Shown here piece after piece: positions 7,975 through 15,707 of a stretch of 64,000 bases of DNA; positions within the stretch are counted from its first letter, which is position 1; each line of letters opens with the position of its first letter. The stretch spans positions 62,001 to 126,000 of the forward strand of contig NZ_JASNWF010000008.1 of assembly GCF_030283205.1 (NCBI RefSeq), given 5' to 3'. The DNA is from Actinomadura opuntiae (GTDB lineage: Bacteria; Actinomycetota; Actinomycetes; Streptosporangiales; Streptosporangiaceae). Under the pieces are notes generated by a model. It did no database searches and was not told the DNA's origin. It saw nothing but the letters and a program-made list of their open reading frames with translations. A program made the translations under genes and the position numbers.

Positions 7975-8538
7975 TCAGAAGTCGCGGGTGGGAAGGACGC
8001 CTTCGAGCGGCGCGGGGACGGGCAGGTCCTCGCCCAGAGTGACGGCGACGCTGTGGGTGTAGTCGTCGCCGCGCGGCTCGGAGAAGATCGTCGCCTTGCC
8101 GTCCAGCCGGTCGATCAGCAGGTACAGCGGGATGCCGGCGGCCGCGTACCCGCGCCGCTTGGGGCCGCGGTCGCGCTCGGCGCCCTTGCGGTCGCGCTGC
8201 CCGCCGGAGGTCACCTCCAGGACCATGACGACCCCGTCCGGCTTGGTGTGCCATTCGCGCCCGGCAAAGGCCCCCTTGGGAGCGGCGATCCCGTCGGGCA
8301 CGTACTCGCCCTCTGGGCTGATCAGCGTCAGATTGCGATGCAAGCGCAGGCCGTGGACGTCGCGTACCCAGTCGTCGACGGCCACGACGATGGTCTCGTG
8401 CTGGCCGTCAGGGGTCGGCGACACGATGATCTCTCCATCCACAAGCTCGGCGCGGAAGCCTGGCATCACGTCCAGCGCAGCGAACGCCTGGCGCAGGTCA
8501 TCACGGACGAACGGCGGCTCATCGGGCATCGCCGTCAT
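7975..8538 (-). CDS. Uma2 family (DUF820) putative restriction-endonuclease-fold protein
   Basis: The 187-residue sequence has the Uma2/DUF820 pattern: FRAELVDGEIIVSPTP, KPDGVVMVLEVTS and RGYAAAGIPLYLLID. These correspond to the PD-(D/E)xK nuclease fold, with the Asp in KPDG and the Glu in LEVTS in the metal-site positions. The family is expanded in actinomycetes and cyanobacteria and its cellular role is not settled. The start is supported by GAGGAG six bases upstream. It is monocistronic, with no toxin or transposase partner next to it. Confidence 0.88.
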   Translation of the reverse strand: MTAMPDEPPFVRDDLRQAFAALDVMPGFRAELVDGEIIVSPTPDGQHETIVVAVDDWVRDVHGLRLHRNLTLISPEGEYVPDGIAAPKGAFAGREWHTKPDGVVMVLEVTSGGQRDRKGAERDRGPKRRGYAAAGIPLYLLIDRLDGKATIFSEPRGDDYTHSVAVTLGEDLPVPAPLEGVLPTRDF

Positions 8539-8611
8539 CGGGTTCTCCTCATGAGCTCATGGTGTTGGCGCCGTGCTCACCAACGTAGCATCGCGGCCGG
8601 GAACCGAAGGA

Positions 8612-9790
8612 TCACATGAAGTTGCGGGTGTGGAGGGCGGAGAGGGCGGCGGCCTCGTCGTCGGGGAAGCCGAGGTGGACGAGGCGGCGCCGGCGTCCTT
8701 CGTCCATCTCCCGGCGGAGGCGGAGGACCGCGTCGTGGCCGCGCCGGATCGCCTGCGGCGACCAGCCGCCGGCGGCGAGCAGGATCAGCGCGTCGAAGAC
8801 GTCCTGGTTGAGGCCGGCGGACGCGGCGAGGGCGTCGTGGCGGCGTTCGACGGCGGCGCGCAGCCGCGATCTGAGGTGCGGGTCGATCTCGGAGCGGTGC
8901 CGGAGGTGCGCGACGCCGAACGCGACGTGGCGGGCCTCGTCCTGCCGGGCGAGGCGGACGGCCCGCCGGGTGACGGGGTCGGGGGCGTGCCGGTCGAGGA
9001 AGGCGAGCAGGTTCAGGAAACTGCCCTCGCCCAGCACCGACAGCAGGAACGACGCCAGGGAGAAGTCGGGCTCGGTGAGCAGGGTGGCGAGGGATTCGCG
9101 GCCTCCGGCGGCGGACGTGCCGAGCGGGCCGCCGGTGAGGGCCGCGCGGCGGGCGAACACCTCGACGTGCCGGGCCTCGTCCGCGGCCTGGACCGCCAGG
9201 AGCTGCACGACCTCGCGGAAGTGCGGGTGGACGCGGACGAGCAGCCGGGCCGGGACGACCAGCGCGGCCTGCTCGTTCTCGACCAGGTACGTCATGACCT
9301 GGACGACGGCCCGTTCGATGTCGGGCGGCAGGGTGAACACGGCGTCCCAGGGGACGGCGGTCGCAGGGTCCCACTGCGCGGACGCGGCGTGCGCGTAGAG
9401 GGCGGGGGCAATGTCGGCCCAGACCAGGTCGCGTTCGGCGAGGTCGAACGGCGGTTCCGGGCCGCCCGGCTCGACGAGCGCGCCGCGCGCGGCCAGGCCC
9501 CAGTGCGCGGGCGGCGCGGCGACGACGTCGCGGGGCCCTCCGGCGCGCTCGGCGCTCGTCCAGCGGTCGGGGCCGCCGGGGGCGATCCAGGCGAGCACGG
9601 GGCCGTCGCCTGCGGTCACGGTGTGGCCGTGCGACCGGCACCAGGCGCGCAGGTGCAGGTCGAGGAGCGGGTCGCGGCCCGTGATCCCGAGCCGGGCGCC
9701 CGGCGGCAGGTCGCCGAGCGCCCGTTGCACGAGCAGGTGCCCGCCGGTCTCGATGCCCAGGTCTTCGAGGTCGAGGACGGGGTCGGTCAA
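8612..9790 (-). CDS. TusA-like N-terminal domain fused to ferritin-like di-iron protein
   Basis: Residues 5-60 resemble the TusA/SirA fold: LDLEDLGIETGGHLLVQRAL, then PGARLGITGRDPLLDLHLRAW and CRSHGH. The CPxP motif that carries sulfur in TusA is absent. The rest (about 160-392) is a ferritin-like four-helix domain with two Glu plus two DEARH motifs (VENEQ, DEARHVEVF, GEGSF, DEARHVAFG), enough for a di-iron centre. The start overlaps the stop of the PhnD-like gene (ATGA). It is the last gene of an operon with that gene and an acyl-CoA dehydrogenase. A role in oxidising or carrying a sulfur- or CoA-bound substrate is possible, but no function is established. Confidence 0.75.
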   Translation of the reverse strand: MTDPVLDLEDLGIETGGHLLVQRALGDLPPGARLGITGRDPLLDLHLRAWCRSHGHTVTAGDGPVLAWIAPGGPDRWTSAERAGGPRDVVAAPPAHWGLAARGALVEPGGPEPPFDLAERDLVWADIAPALYAHAASAQWDPATAVPWDAVFTLPPDIERAVVQVMTYLVENEQAALVVPARLLVRVHPHFREVVQLLAVQAADEARHVEVFARRAALTGGPLGTSAAGGRESLATLLTEPDFSLASFLLSVLGEGSFLNLLAFLDRHAPDPVTRRAVRLARQDEARHVAFGVAHLRHRSEIDPHLRSRLRAAVERRHDALAASAGLNQDVFDALILLAAGGWSPQAIRRGHDAVLRLRREMDEGRRRRLVHLGFPDDEAAALSALHTRNFM

Positions 9791-10623
9791 GGCCGGTAGC
9801 CGGGCGCCGTGATCGCGCCCGCCGCGTCGTAGAAGGCGTCCTCGTCGACGGCTTGCTCCAGCGCCGCGTAGCCATCCGTCCGGCCGGGTCGCCAGGCGGT
9901 GAGCCCTTCGAGGTCGAAGAGGCGCCGGACGCCGGGGTCGGCGACCGGCATCGACAGCAGCAGGTCGCGGAACCGTTCCTTGTCGGGGTCCATGCGGGCG
10001 GCGGTCATGTTGCAGTGGTCATAGGGACGGGTCCGGCCGATCACGCGGGTGCCGCCCGGCGGCAGCACGCCCTCCTGGACGAACAGCAGGTGGTTCGCGT
10101 CGACCATGCAGGCCGCCGCGACGTCGCCGGACATCATCGCGCGGGCCGCGTCGCGTTCCCCGCCGATGTGGTCGCCGTGCAGGCCGACGCCGGCGTCGAA
10201 CCGCCGGATCGTCACGTCGTCGCCCGGCCGGAGCCCGCGCTCGCGGATCAGGGAGCGCGGGATGAGCGTGGCCTGCGGCGAGTCGATCGCGCCGGTCGCG
10301 ACCGTCTCGCCCTTGAGGTCGGCGATGTCCTTGTACGGGGAGTCGTCGCGGACGACGACGACCGAGGTCAGATCCTGGTCGGTATCCCGCATGACGAGCG
10401 GGACGACGCCGCCCCCGGTGAGGCGGTGGGCGCGGACCCAGGCCAGCGGCGAGTTCCACGCGGCGTCGATGCGGCCGGCCGCGAGGTCGTCCACCTGCCG
10501 TTCGTAGTTGGAGTACAGGACGAAGTCGAAACCGAAGCCCTGCCGGGCGAACCAGGCCCGGAAGCCCTCCCAGATCGTGACGACCTTGGGGTCGTAGGCG
10601 ACGGCGCCCATCACCAGCGTCAT
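9787..10623 (-). CDS. PhnD/SsuA-like substrate-binding fold protein without signal peptide
   Basis: The 278-residue protein matches the periplasmic phosphate/phosphonate-binding fold (LAAGRIDAAWNSPLAWVRAH, LKGETVATGAIDSPQATLIP, MMSGDVAAACMVDANH). The sequence begins MTLVMGAVAYDP with no hydrophobic leader or lipobox, and no ABC permease or ATPase is nearby. It is therefore probably cytoplasmic, acting as a ligand-binding or catalytic protein of the type-2 periplasmic-binding fold rather than as an importer component. It lies 10 bp after the acyl-CoA dehydrogenase and overlaps the TusA-ferritin gene by 4 bp, so the three should act together. Confidence 0.8.
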   Translation of the reverse strand: MTLVMGAVAYDPKVVTIWEGFRAWFARQGFGFDFVLYSNYERQVDDLAAGRIDAAWNSPLAWVRAHRLTGGGVVPLVMRDTDQDLTSVVVVRDDSPYKDIADLKGETVATGAIDSPQATLIPRSLIRERGLRPGDDVTIRRFDAGVGLHGDHIGGERDAARAMMSGDVAAACMVDANHLLFVQEGVLPPGGTRVIGRTRPYDHCNMTAARMDPDKERFRDLLLSMPVADPGVRRLFDLEGLTAWRPGRTDGYAALEQAVDEDAFYDAAGAITAPGYRP

Positions 10624-10633
10624 CGGAGACCCC

Positions 10634-11758
10634 TTAGAAGAGCGGCATGCCGAGGCTCGCCCGGCCGACGAAGTCGTGCAGCGCCTGCGTGGTCGGCGCC
10701 ATGACCCGCGCCGCCAGTGCGTCGCGGAACAGCCGCTCGACGCCGGACTCCTTGCGGAACGCCGCGCCGCCGCACAGCCGCATCGTCGCGTCCGCGACCT
10801 CGGACGCGGCCTCCGCGGCGACGGCCTTGACCTCCAGCACGCGCAGCGTCGCGTCGTCCCGGCCTCCCGCCAGCGCGTCGAGCGTGGCCCGCAGGAACGC
10901 CCGGACCTGGTCGGTGCGGATCCGTAGTTCGGCGAACTGCGCGCGCTGCATCGGCTGGTCCGCCAGCGTCTGTCCGAGATGCTCCAGTCTCGTCCCGGTC
11001 AGGTGCGCGGCGGCCCTGGCGGTGAGGGCCTCCATCAGCCCGAGCGAGAAGGCCGCGTTCAGGACCAGGAAGTGGGGCAGGGCCGCCTGGAGGGCGATGT
11101 TCAGCCCTTCGCCGTCCGGCCCCAGCATGTCCTCGCGGTCGGCGAGGACGCCGTCGGCCCGCATCGGGCTGGACGCGTTGCCGCGCAGCCCGAGACCGTC
11201 GAACCCGCCGCGGACGCTCAGCCCCTCCCGGTCGCGCGGCACCAGCCAGAGCGTCATCGGGCCGTCCTCCGCGAGGGGACGGCTCGACCAGACGTAGCTG
11301 TCGGCCTCCCCCGCCGAGGTGACCCAGCTCTTGTCGGCCTCCAGCCGGATGCCGCCCCCGCCGTCCGGCATCGCGGTGCCGAGCGGTGCCCAGAAGTGGC
11401 TGCGCGATCCGGCCTCGGAGAACGCGAGCGTGCTGAGGTGCGCGTCCGCCGCGACGGCCTCGCGGACGTCCTTGGGCCCGTGGGCCTCGATCACCGCCGT
11501 GGCGGCGTAGTGCATGAGCAGGACCATCGCGGTGGAGCCGCAGACGCCGCCGAGCCTTTCGACGACGTACGCGGCGGCGGCGAGCCCTTCGCCGCGTCCG
11601 CCGACGTCCTCGGCGCTGATGAGCCCGAGCAGGCCGGCGGCGGCCAACGCGTCGATGTTCGCGCGGGGAAAGACCCCGTCGCGGTCGACCTCCGCCGCCC
11701 GCGGCGCGATGGTCTCCTCGATGACCTCCTGAATGGCGCGCGCGTAGTCGTCAGCCAC
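10634..11758 (-). CDS. Acyl-CoA dehydrogenase family protein
   Basis: A 374-residue flavoprotein of the acyl-CoA dehydrogenase fold. The N-terminal helical domain has EETIAPRAAEVDRDGVFPR, the middle beta domain has LAFSEAGSRSHFW and KSWVTSAGEADSYVW, and the C-terminal domain has LCGGAAFRKESGVERLFRDA. The GTG start follows GGAAAGGGG; longer readings upstream run into low-complexity sequence. It may oxidise a thioester or act as a flavin monooxygenase-like relative (the DszC/hydroxylase branch looks similar at this level). It is the first gene of the operon with the PhnD-like and TusA-ferritin proteins. Confidence 0.85.
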   Translation of the reverse strand: MADDYARAIQEVIEETIAPRAAEVDRDGVFPRANIDALAAAGLLGLISAEDVGGRGEGLAAAAYVVERLGGVCGSTAMVLLMHYAATAVIEAHGPKDVREAVAADAHLSTLAFSEAGSRSHFWAPLGTAMPDGGGGIRLEADKSWVTSAGEADSYVWSSRPLAEDGPMTLWLVPRDREGLSVRGGFDGLGLRGNASSPMRADGVLADREDMLGPDGEGLNIALQAALPHFLVLNAAFSLGLMEALTARAAAHLTGTRLEHLGQTLADQPMQRAQFAELRIRTDQVRAFLRATLDALAGGRDDATLRVLEVKAVAAEAASEVADATMRLCGGAAFRKESGVERLFRDALAARVMAPTTQALHDFVGRASLGMPLF

Positions 11759-11832
11759 CCGGCCGCCCCTTTCCACGTCGCTTTCCCGGAATGCGGGCCT
11801 CGTGCCCGGAAGCTCCGGACGGGAGGCGCCCG

Positions 11833-12021
11833 TCATTCGAAATCGTCGGGGCTGAGATCCTCGGGGCGCCCGCCGCGCCCCTCGGTCGAGTCGGGCGCGA
11901 ACTCGTCGGGGGCCTGGTGCGGGCGGCGGCCGCGCGGGGCCGCCTCCTCGTCGGGCCGCGCGCTCTCGGGTTCCTCGCCCCCGCCTCCCGCGAATCCGCC
12001 CTCCGGTGTCGACTCCGACAT
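11833..12021 (-). CDS. Short acidic, low-complexity protein of unknown function
   Basis: A 62-residue reading frame preceded by a strong GGGGGAGAG site. The product is rich in Glu, Asp, Pro and Gly (GGGGEEPESARPDEEAAPRG, ending EDLSPDDFE) with no hydrophobic core, so it should be disordered. It could be an independent small protein or simply a GC-biased open frame; the ribosome site is the best argument for it. I assign no function. Confidence 0.45.
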   Translation of the reverse strand: MSESTPEGGFAGGGGEEPESARPDEEAAPRGRRPHQAPDEFAPDSTEGRGGRPEDLSPDDFE

Positions 12022-12159
12022 TCTCTCCCCCAATTTCCGCAGGTCCGGCCCTTCCCTTACCCGTGGCGCGCGTCACGGATTCGGTACGGAGATCATCGGG
12101 TAGACAAAATGCGGCAGTCACGACCACCGGTTGGTTCAAGCGACGCTCAGGAGTTCGTT

Positions 12160-12447
12160 GTGCTCATCGTCACGGGAACGGCCGCCAGCGCCATCCGCAC
12201 CCTCTCCGGCGGGCCGGGCCTGCCCGACAGCGCCGGCATGCGCATCGCGCCGCTCGACGACGACGCCTCCCTCCTCGCCGTGACGACCGCGGAGCGTCCC
12301 GCGTCCACCGACGAGGTCGTGGAAGCGGAGGGGGCGCGCCTGTTCGTCGACTCCGCGGCCGCCGCCTGCCTGCACGGCAAGGTCCTCGACGCCCGCCTCG
12401 ACGAACGGGGCGCGGTCTCCTTCCTCATCAACGCCCCGACGCGCTGA
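12160..12447 (+). CDS. HesB/IscA-like Fe-S biogenesis fold protein
   Basis: A 95-residue protein starting at a GTG with AGGAG six bases upstream. The pattern VTGTAASAIRTLS, then GMRIAP, then LFVDSAAAACLHGKVLDARL matches the HesB-like domain of A-type Fe-S carriers. Only one cysteine is present (ACLHG) and the C-terminal CxC that binds the cluster in IscA is missing. It is therefore probably not a classical cluster carrier. It converges on nadE with 9 bp between stop codons, both inside a small hairpin. Confidence 0.72.
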   Translation: MLIVTGTAASAIRTLSGGPGLPDSAGMRIAPLDDDASLLAVTTAERPASTDEVVEAEGARLFVDSAAAACLHGKVLDARLDERGAVSFLINAPTR

Positions 12448-12463
12448 GCGCGGGCCTCAGCGC
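12441..12463. terminator. Hairpin spanning both stop codons of converging genes
   Basis: GCGCTGAG and CTCAGCGC form perfect 8-bp arms around a 7-nt loop. They contain the TGA of the HesB-like gene and the TCA (stop) of nadE, so the structure is a short bidirectional terminator candidate. Confidence 0.5.
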
Positions 12464-13296
12464 CACCAGTCGTCGAGCGGGGTGGCCGGGACGGTCCGCT
12501 TGTGCCGGGTCGCGCGGTACACCGACTCCACCTTCGCGGCCACGTCCGGCGTGACGTCGGCGCCCTCCAGGTAGTCGTCGATCTCGGCGTACTTCAGGCC
12601 GAGCGCCTCCTCGTCGGGCAGCGCGGGCCGGTCGTCCTCGAGGTCGGCGGTCGGCACCTTCTTCCAGACGCTCTCCGGCGCGCCCATCTCCCGCAGCAGG
12701 GCCGCGCCCTGGCGCTTGGTCAGCCCGGTCAGCGGGGTGAGGTCGACCCCGCCGTCGCCGTACTTGGTGAAGAAGCCGGTCACCGCCTCGGCCGCGTGGT
12801 CGGTGCCGACCACCAGCAGGCCCAGTTGCCCGGCGATCGCGTACTGGATCACCATGCGCTCGCGGGCCTTGATGTTGCCGCGCACGAAGTCCCGCAGCCG
12901 GGGCTCGCCGTCCAGCAGCTCCCGCAGGCCGGCGGCCGCCTCGCCGGCGACGGCGTCCGCGCTCGGCTTGACGTTCACCGCGATCGACCGGTCGGGCCGG
13001 ATGAACTCCAGCGCGACCTTCGCGTCCTCCTCGTCGGCCTGCACGCCGTAGGGCAGCCGCACCGCGACGAACGTGGCCTCGTGCCCCTCGGCGCGCAGCT
13101 CCTCGGCGGCGAGCTGGCACAGCCGTCCGGTCAGCGTGCTGTCCTGCCCGCCGCTGATCCCGAGCACGTACCCGTTGGCGTGGGTCGACCGCAGGTAGTC
13201 CTTGAGGAACCCGACCCGCCGCCGGATCTCGTCCCCCGGCACAATGGCCGCCTTGACCCCGAGCTCCGCGATTATCCGCTCACGTAGGTTCGTCAC
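12457..13296 (-). CDS. nadE: Ammonia-dependent NAD(+) synthetase
   Basis: The 279-residue protein is a complete NadE. The PP-loop SGGQDST is at residues 48-54, followed by RLPYGVQADEEDAKVALEFI. GTDHAAEAVTGFFTKYGDGG carries the deamido-NAD and metal site, and LTGLTKRQGAALLREMGAPE completes the family pattern. It adenylates nicotinic acid adenine dinucleotide and amidates it with ammonia, the last step of NAD synthesis. No glutaminase domain is fused, unlike the mycobacterial type. The GTG start lies six bases after TAGGGT on its strand, which suggests a leaderless transcript. Confidence 0.95.
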   Translation of the reverse strand: MTNLRERIIAELGVKAAIVPGDEIRRRVGFLKDYLRSTHANGYVLGISGGQDSTLTGRLCQLAAEELRAEGHEATFVAVRLPYGVQADEEDAKVALEFIRPDRSIAVNVKPSADAVAGEAAAGLRELLDGEPRLRDFVRGNIKARERMVIQYAIAGQLGLLVVGTDHAAEAVTGFFTKYGDGGVDLTPLTGLTKRQGAALLREMGAPESVWKKVPTADLEDDRPALPDEEALGLKYAEIDDYLEGADVTPDVAAKVESVYRATRHKRTVPATPLDDWWR

Positions 13297-13430
13297 CTGG
13301 ACACCCTAGCCGAAACCGGCTCAATGTCCAAATAACCGGGAATGCGCCTATTACGCGCCGGTGTTCACCGGATCGATACACCGCACCGTGCTCCGTTCTC
13401 CGCGCCGCCGCGTCCCATGAAGGAGCGACC

Positions 13431-13841
13431 ATGACGACGGCCGACCATGAGATGGGGACGATGCCCGGAATCGCGATCACGGAAATCCAGGAAAGGCACG
13501 CCGACGCCGCCCGTACCGACGAGATATGCCGCGGACTTCGCCGGGAGCTTTCCGAGAGAGGGGTGCCGGTCATGCCGCTCGAGGCGATTCCGCCGCCGGG
13601 CGCCAAGTCGGGCGCCGCGACCTCGATCGGCACGATCGCGACCGTGCTGGCGTCGAGTTCGGTGACGACCGCCTTCGTCAAGGGGGTGTTCGCCTGGCTC
13701 GGCGCGCGTGAGGGTCGGACCGTCAAGATCACCGTCGAGGACCGCAGCCTGGAACTCTCCCACCCCACTCGCGAACAGGAACACCGGCTGATCGAATGGC
13801 TGACGCGCGCGCAGAACACCGGCCCCGAAGGGCGCTCCTGA
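13431..13841 (+). CDS. EACC1-like (effector-associated constant component 1) protein
   Basis: The 136-residue product has the EACC1 layout. A variable N-terminal region ends in LRRELSERGVPV. A Gly/Ala/Ser-rich helix follows (SIGTIATVLASSSVTTAFV), then FAWLGAREGRTVKITVEDRS with LELSHP, the alternating beta segment seen in this family. EACC1 proteins are known as constant small partners beside diverse effector genes in predicted bacterial conflict systems. Here the partner is the caspase gene, whose start lies 46 bp inside this gene. AAGGAGCGACC precedes the ATG. The assignment rests on pattern and context rather than a profile search. Confidence 0.7.
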   Translation: MTTADHEMGTMPGIAITEIQERHADAARTDEICRGLRRELSERGVPVMPLEAIPPPGAKSGAATSIGTIATVLASSSVTTAFVKGVFAWLGAREGRTVKITVEDRSLELSHPTREQEHRLIEWLTRAQNTGPEGRS

Positions 13842-15349
13842 TCACCGCCGACCGCTACGCCGATCCGAAACTGCACCGTCTCCGGTCTCCCGCGCAGGAC
13901 GCCGCGGGCCTTTCCGCCGTCCTTTCCGATCCGGCCGTCGGCGATTTCTCTGTGGCGACGGTCTGCAACAGGCCCGCGCACGAGATCATGGGCGCATTGG
14001 AGGACCTTTTCGCCGACGCGCGCCCCGCCGACGTCCTGCTCGTGCATTTCTCGTGCCACGGCTGGAAGGACGAAAGCGGCCGGCTGTTCTTCGCCACCAC
14101 GCCGACGCGCCTGGATCGGCCGAACTCCACCGCCGTGCCCGCCTCCTACCTCAGCGAGCAGATCGCGCAGTGCCGCTCGCGCAACATCGTCGTGCTGCTC
14201 GACTGCTGCTACAGCGGGGCGTTCAGCCGCGGCCTGCTGCACCGGGGCGGCGGTGCGGTCGACGTGACCGGGCCGCTCGGCGGCTCCGGCCGCGCGGTGA
14301 TCTGCTCGTCGTCGGCGCTGGAGTACTCGTTCGAGGTGACGGACGGGCTCCTGTCGCAGGCGCCCGCCTCCGCGGACGCGGCGCCGTCGTCGATCTTCAC
14401 CGGCGCCGTCGTCCGCGGGCTGCGGACGGGCGACGCCGACCTGAACGGCGACGGCCTCGTCTCCATCGACGAGCTCTACGAGTACGCCTACGACGCGACC
14501 GTCGCCGCGACCCCGCACCAGACCCCGACCAAGTACCTGGACGTGCAGGGCGAGCTGATGATCGCCAGGAGCCCGCGCGGCCCGCGGCCGGCGACCCTGC
14601 CGCCGGACCTGCTGGCGGCGGCCACCAGCCCGCTGGCCGACGTGCGGGGAGTCGCCGTCGAGGCGCTGCGGCGGCTGGCGCGGGCGGGCGGCGCCCTGGG
14701 GCGGCCGGCCTACGAGCGCCTGGTGGCGATGGCGGACGACGACAGCCGCGAGGTCTCGTCCCGGGCGCAGGCCGCGATCCGTGACGTCGACCTCCACCTC
14801 GGCCGGAGCGACGCGTTCCCTGTCCCGGGCGCTTCCCGCGGCCCGAGCACGCTCCCCGCCTCGGGCGTGGCCGACACCTCGGGTGCGGGCTCGCCGCCGT
14901 TCGCATCGCCCGCACCCCCCGCACCGCCGCCCCCGCGCCGGCCCTCGACCGCCGAAAGCCCCCTCTCCCCCGCCCCAAGGCTCGGCGTGGCCGCCGCCTG
15001 CTATTTCATGCCGTTCTTCAGCAGCCTGTTCCTGCTGCTGGTCCGCGACAGGGAGGCGCGGTACCACGCGTGGCAGTGCGCCCTCATCGACGCCTTCGAC
15101 ATGGTGTTCCTCCTCGTCGGCTCGATCATCGGCGCGGCCTACTCCGGCGTCCGCTACGGCGCCGACCCCATTCCGCAGAGCGATCCCGGCCTCACCGGAT
15201 TCACTCTGGTGTTCCTGCTCCTGCCGCCCGTCCTGCGCGCCTTCTGCCTGGTCTCGCTCGCGCGCCGGCGCAGGCCCCGGATCACGGGGCTCGGGCGCGT
15301 GGCGGAAAGGCTGGTCTATCGGCGGGGGTTGGGTCAGGTGGGGGTGTAG
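13796..15349 (+). CDS. Caspase (C14) fused to Tic20/DUF4870-like membrane domain
   Basis: The 517-residue protein has three parts. Residues 10-258 are a caspase domain with catalytic H88 (FSCHG) and C138 (LLDCCYSG), plus an acidic DADLNGDGLVSIDEL loop (213-227) common in bacterial members. Residues 268-332 are helical and HEAT/ARM-like. After a Pro-rich linker (345-395), residues 396-490 have three hydrophobic segments; the first is followed by ARYHAWQCAL, the hallmark of Tic20/DUF4870-type proteins. The product is thus a membrane-anchored peptidase. The start lies within the EACC1 gene, so the two are co-translated. A suicide or defence role is inferred from the family, not shown. Confidence 0.85.
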   Translation: MADARAEHRPRRALLITADRYADPKLHRLRSPAQDAAGLSAVLSDPAVGDFSVATVCNRPAHEIMGALEDLFADARPADVLLVHFSCHGWKDESGRLFFATTPTRLDRPNSTAVPASYLSEQIAQCRSRNIVVLLDCCYSGAFSRGLLHRGGGAVDVTGPLGGSGRAVICSSSALEYSFEVTDGLLSQAPASADAAPSSIFTGAVVRGLRTGDADLNGDGLVSIDELYEYAYDATVAATPHQTPTKYLDVQGELMIARSPRGPRPATLPPDLLAAATSPLADVRGVAVEALRRLARAGGALGRPAYERLVAMADDDSREVSSRAQAAIRDVDLHLGRSDAFPVPGASRGPSTLPASGVADTSGAGSPPFASPAPPAPPPPRRPSTAESPLSPAPRLGVAAACYFMPFFSSLFLLLVRDREARYHAWQCALIDAFDMVFLLVGSIIGAAYSGVRYGADPIPQSDPGLTGFTLVFLLLPPVLRAFCLVSLARRRRPRITGLGRVAERLVYRRGLGQVGV

Positions 15350-15356
15350 GCGGTGG

Positions 15357-15461
15357 CACGCTGGTCCGGCCGTGCCGATGGCGTCGCAGGGAGGCATGGA
15401 CGGCGTGCTCGGCCTCGGCGTCCAGGCCCGAACTCGGCCCGTCCAGCAGGACGGCGGCTCC
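15357..15461 (-). pseudogene. ABC transporter ATPase remnant (Walker B/D-loop segment)
   Basis: In this frame 35 codons read AAVLLDGPSSGLDAEAEH followed by AVHASLRRHRHGRTSV. That is the Walker B, D-loop and following helix of an exporter-type ABC ATPase, with the catalytic Glu of the usual LLDEP changed to Gly. Homology stops on both sides. It directly abuts, in another frame, the S26 peptidase fragment, so it is a deletion relic. The caspase stop lies 8 bp away. Confidence 0.65.
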
Positions 15462-15664
15462 AGCACGACGACGTCCCCGCGGCGCACCCGGTCGAGGGGC
15501 CGCCGCCGGGCGAGCACGCGGTCGCCGTCGCTCAACGTGGGCAGCATGCTCGTCCCGTCGACAGTGACGACGACCAGGCGGCCGCGCGCCCAGCCGAGCA
15601 CGGCCAGCGCGGCCGCCGCCGCGAGGGCCGTCACGCCCAGTAGTCGTTTCCGCGAATTCGACAT
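15452..15664 (-). pseudogene. Truncated S26 signal peptidase-like gene (N-terminal fragment)
   Basis: The fragment begins with an ATG, an N-terminal membrane anchor (about residues 8-34, ALAAAAALAVLGWARG), then the S26 serine box DGTSMLPTL with S39 and RRGDVVVLEPP. After residue 71 the frame loses all similarity, so the catalytic lysine region is missing and the protein cannot be an active signal peptidase. It joins a relic of an ABC ATPase in a shifted frame. S26 and ABC genes commonly neighbour each other in actinobacterial peptide-export loci, so this looks like the scar of such a locus. Confidence 0.68.
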
Positions 15665-15707
15665 TCGACTGATGGCCTACCGATCGTAGCCCCGGTCCCG
15701 GAGGCGC

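Noticed and set aside
7975..8538. Uma2 protein as part of a defence or transposon unit
   Set aside because: No partner nuclease, toxin, inverted repeats or transposase is near it.
9787..10623. PhnD-like gene as part of a phosphonate importer
   Set aside because: No signal peptide, permease or ATPase gene is present, so it was described as a cytoplasmic binding-fold protein.
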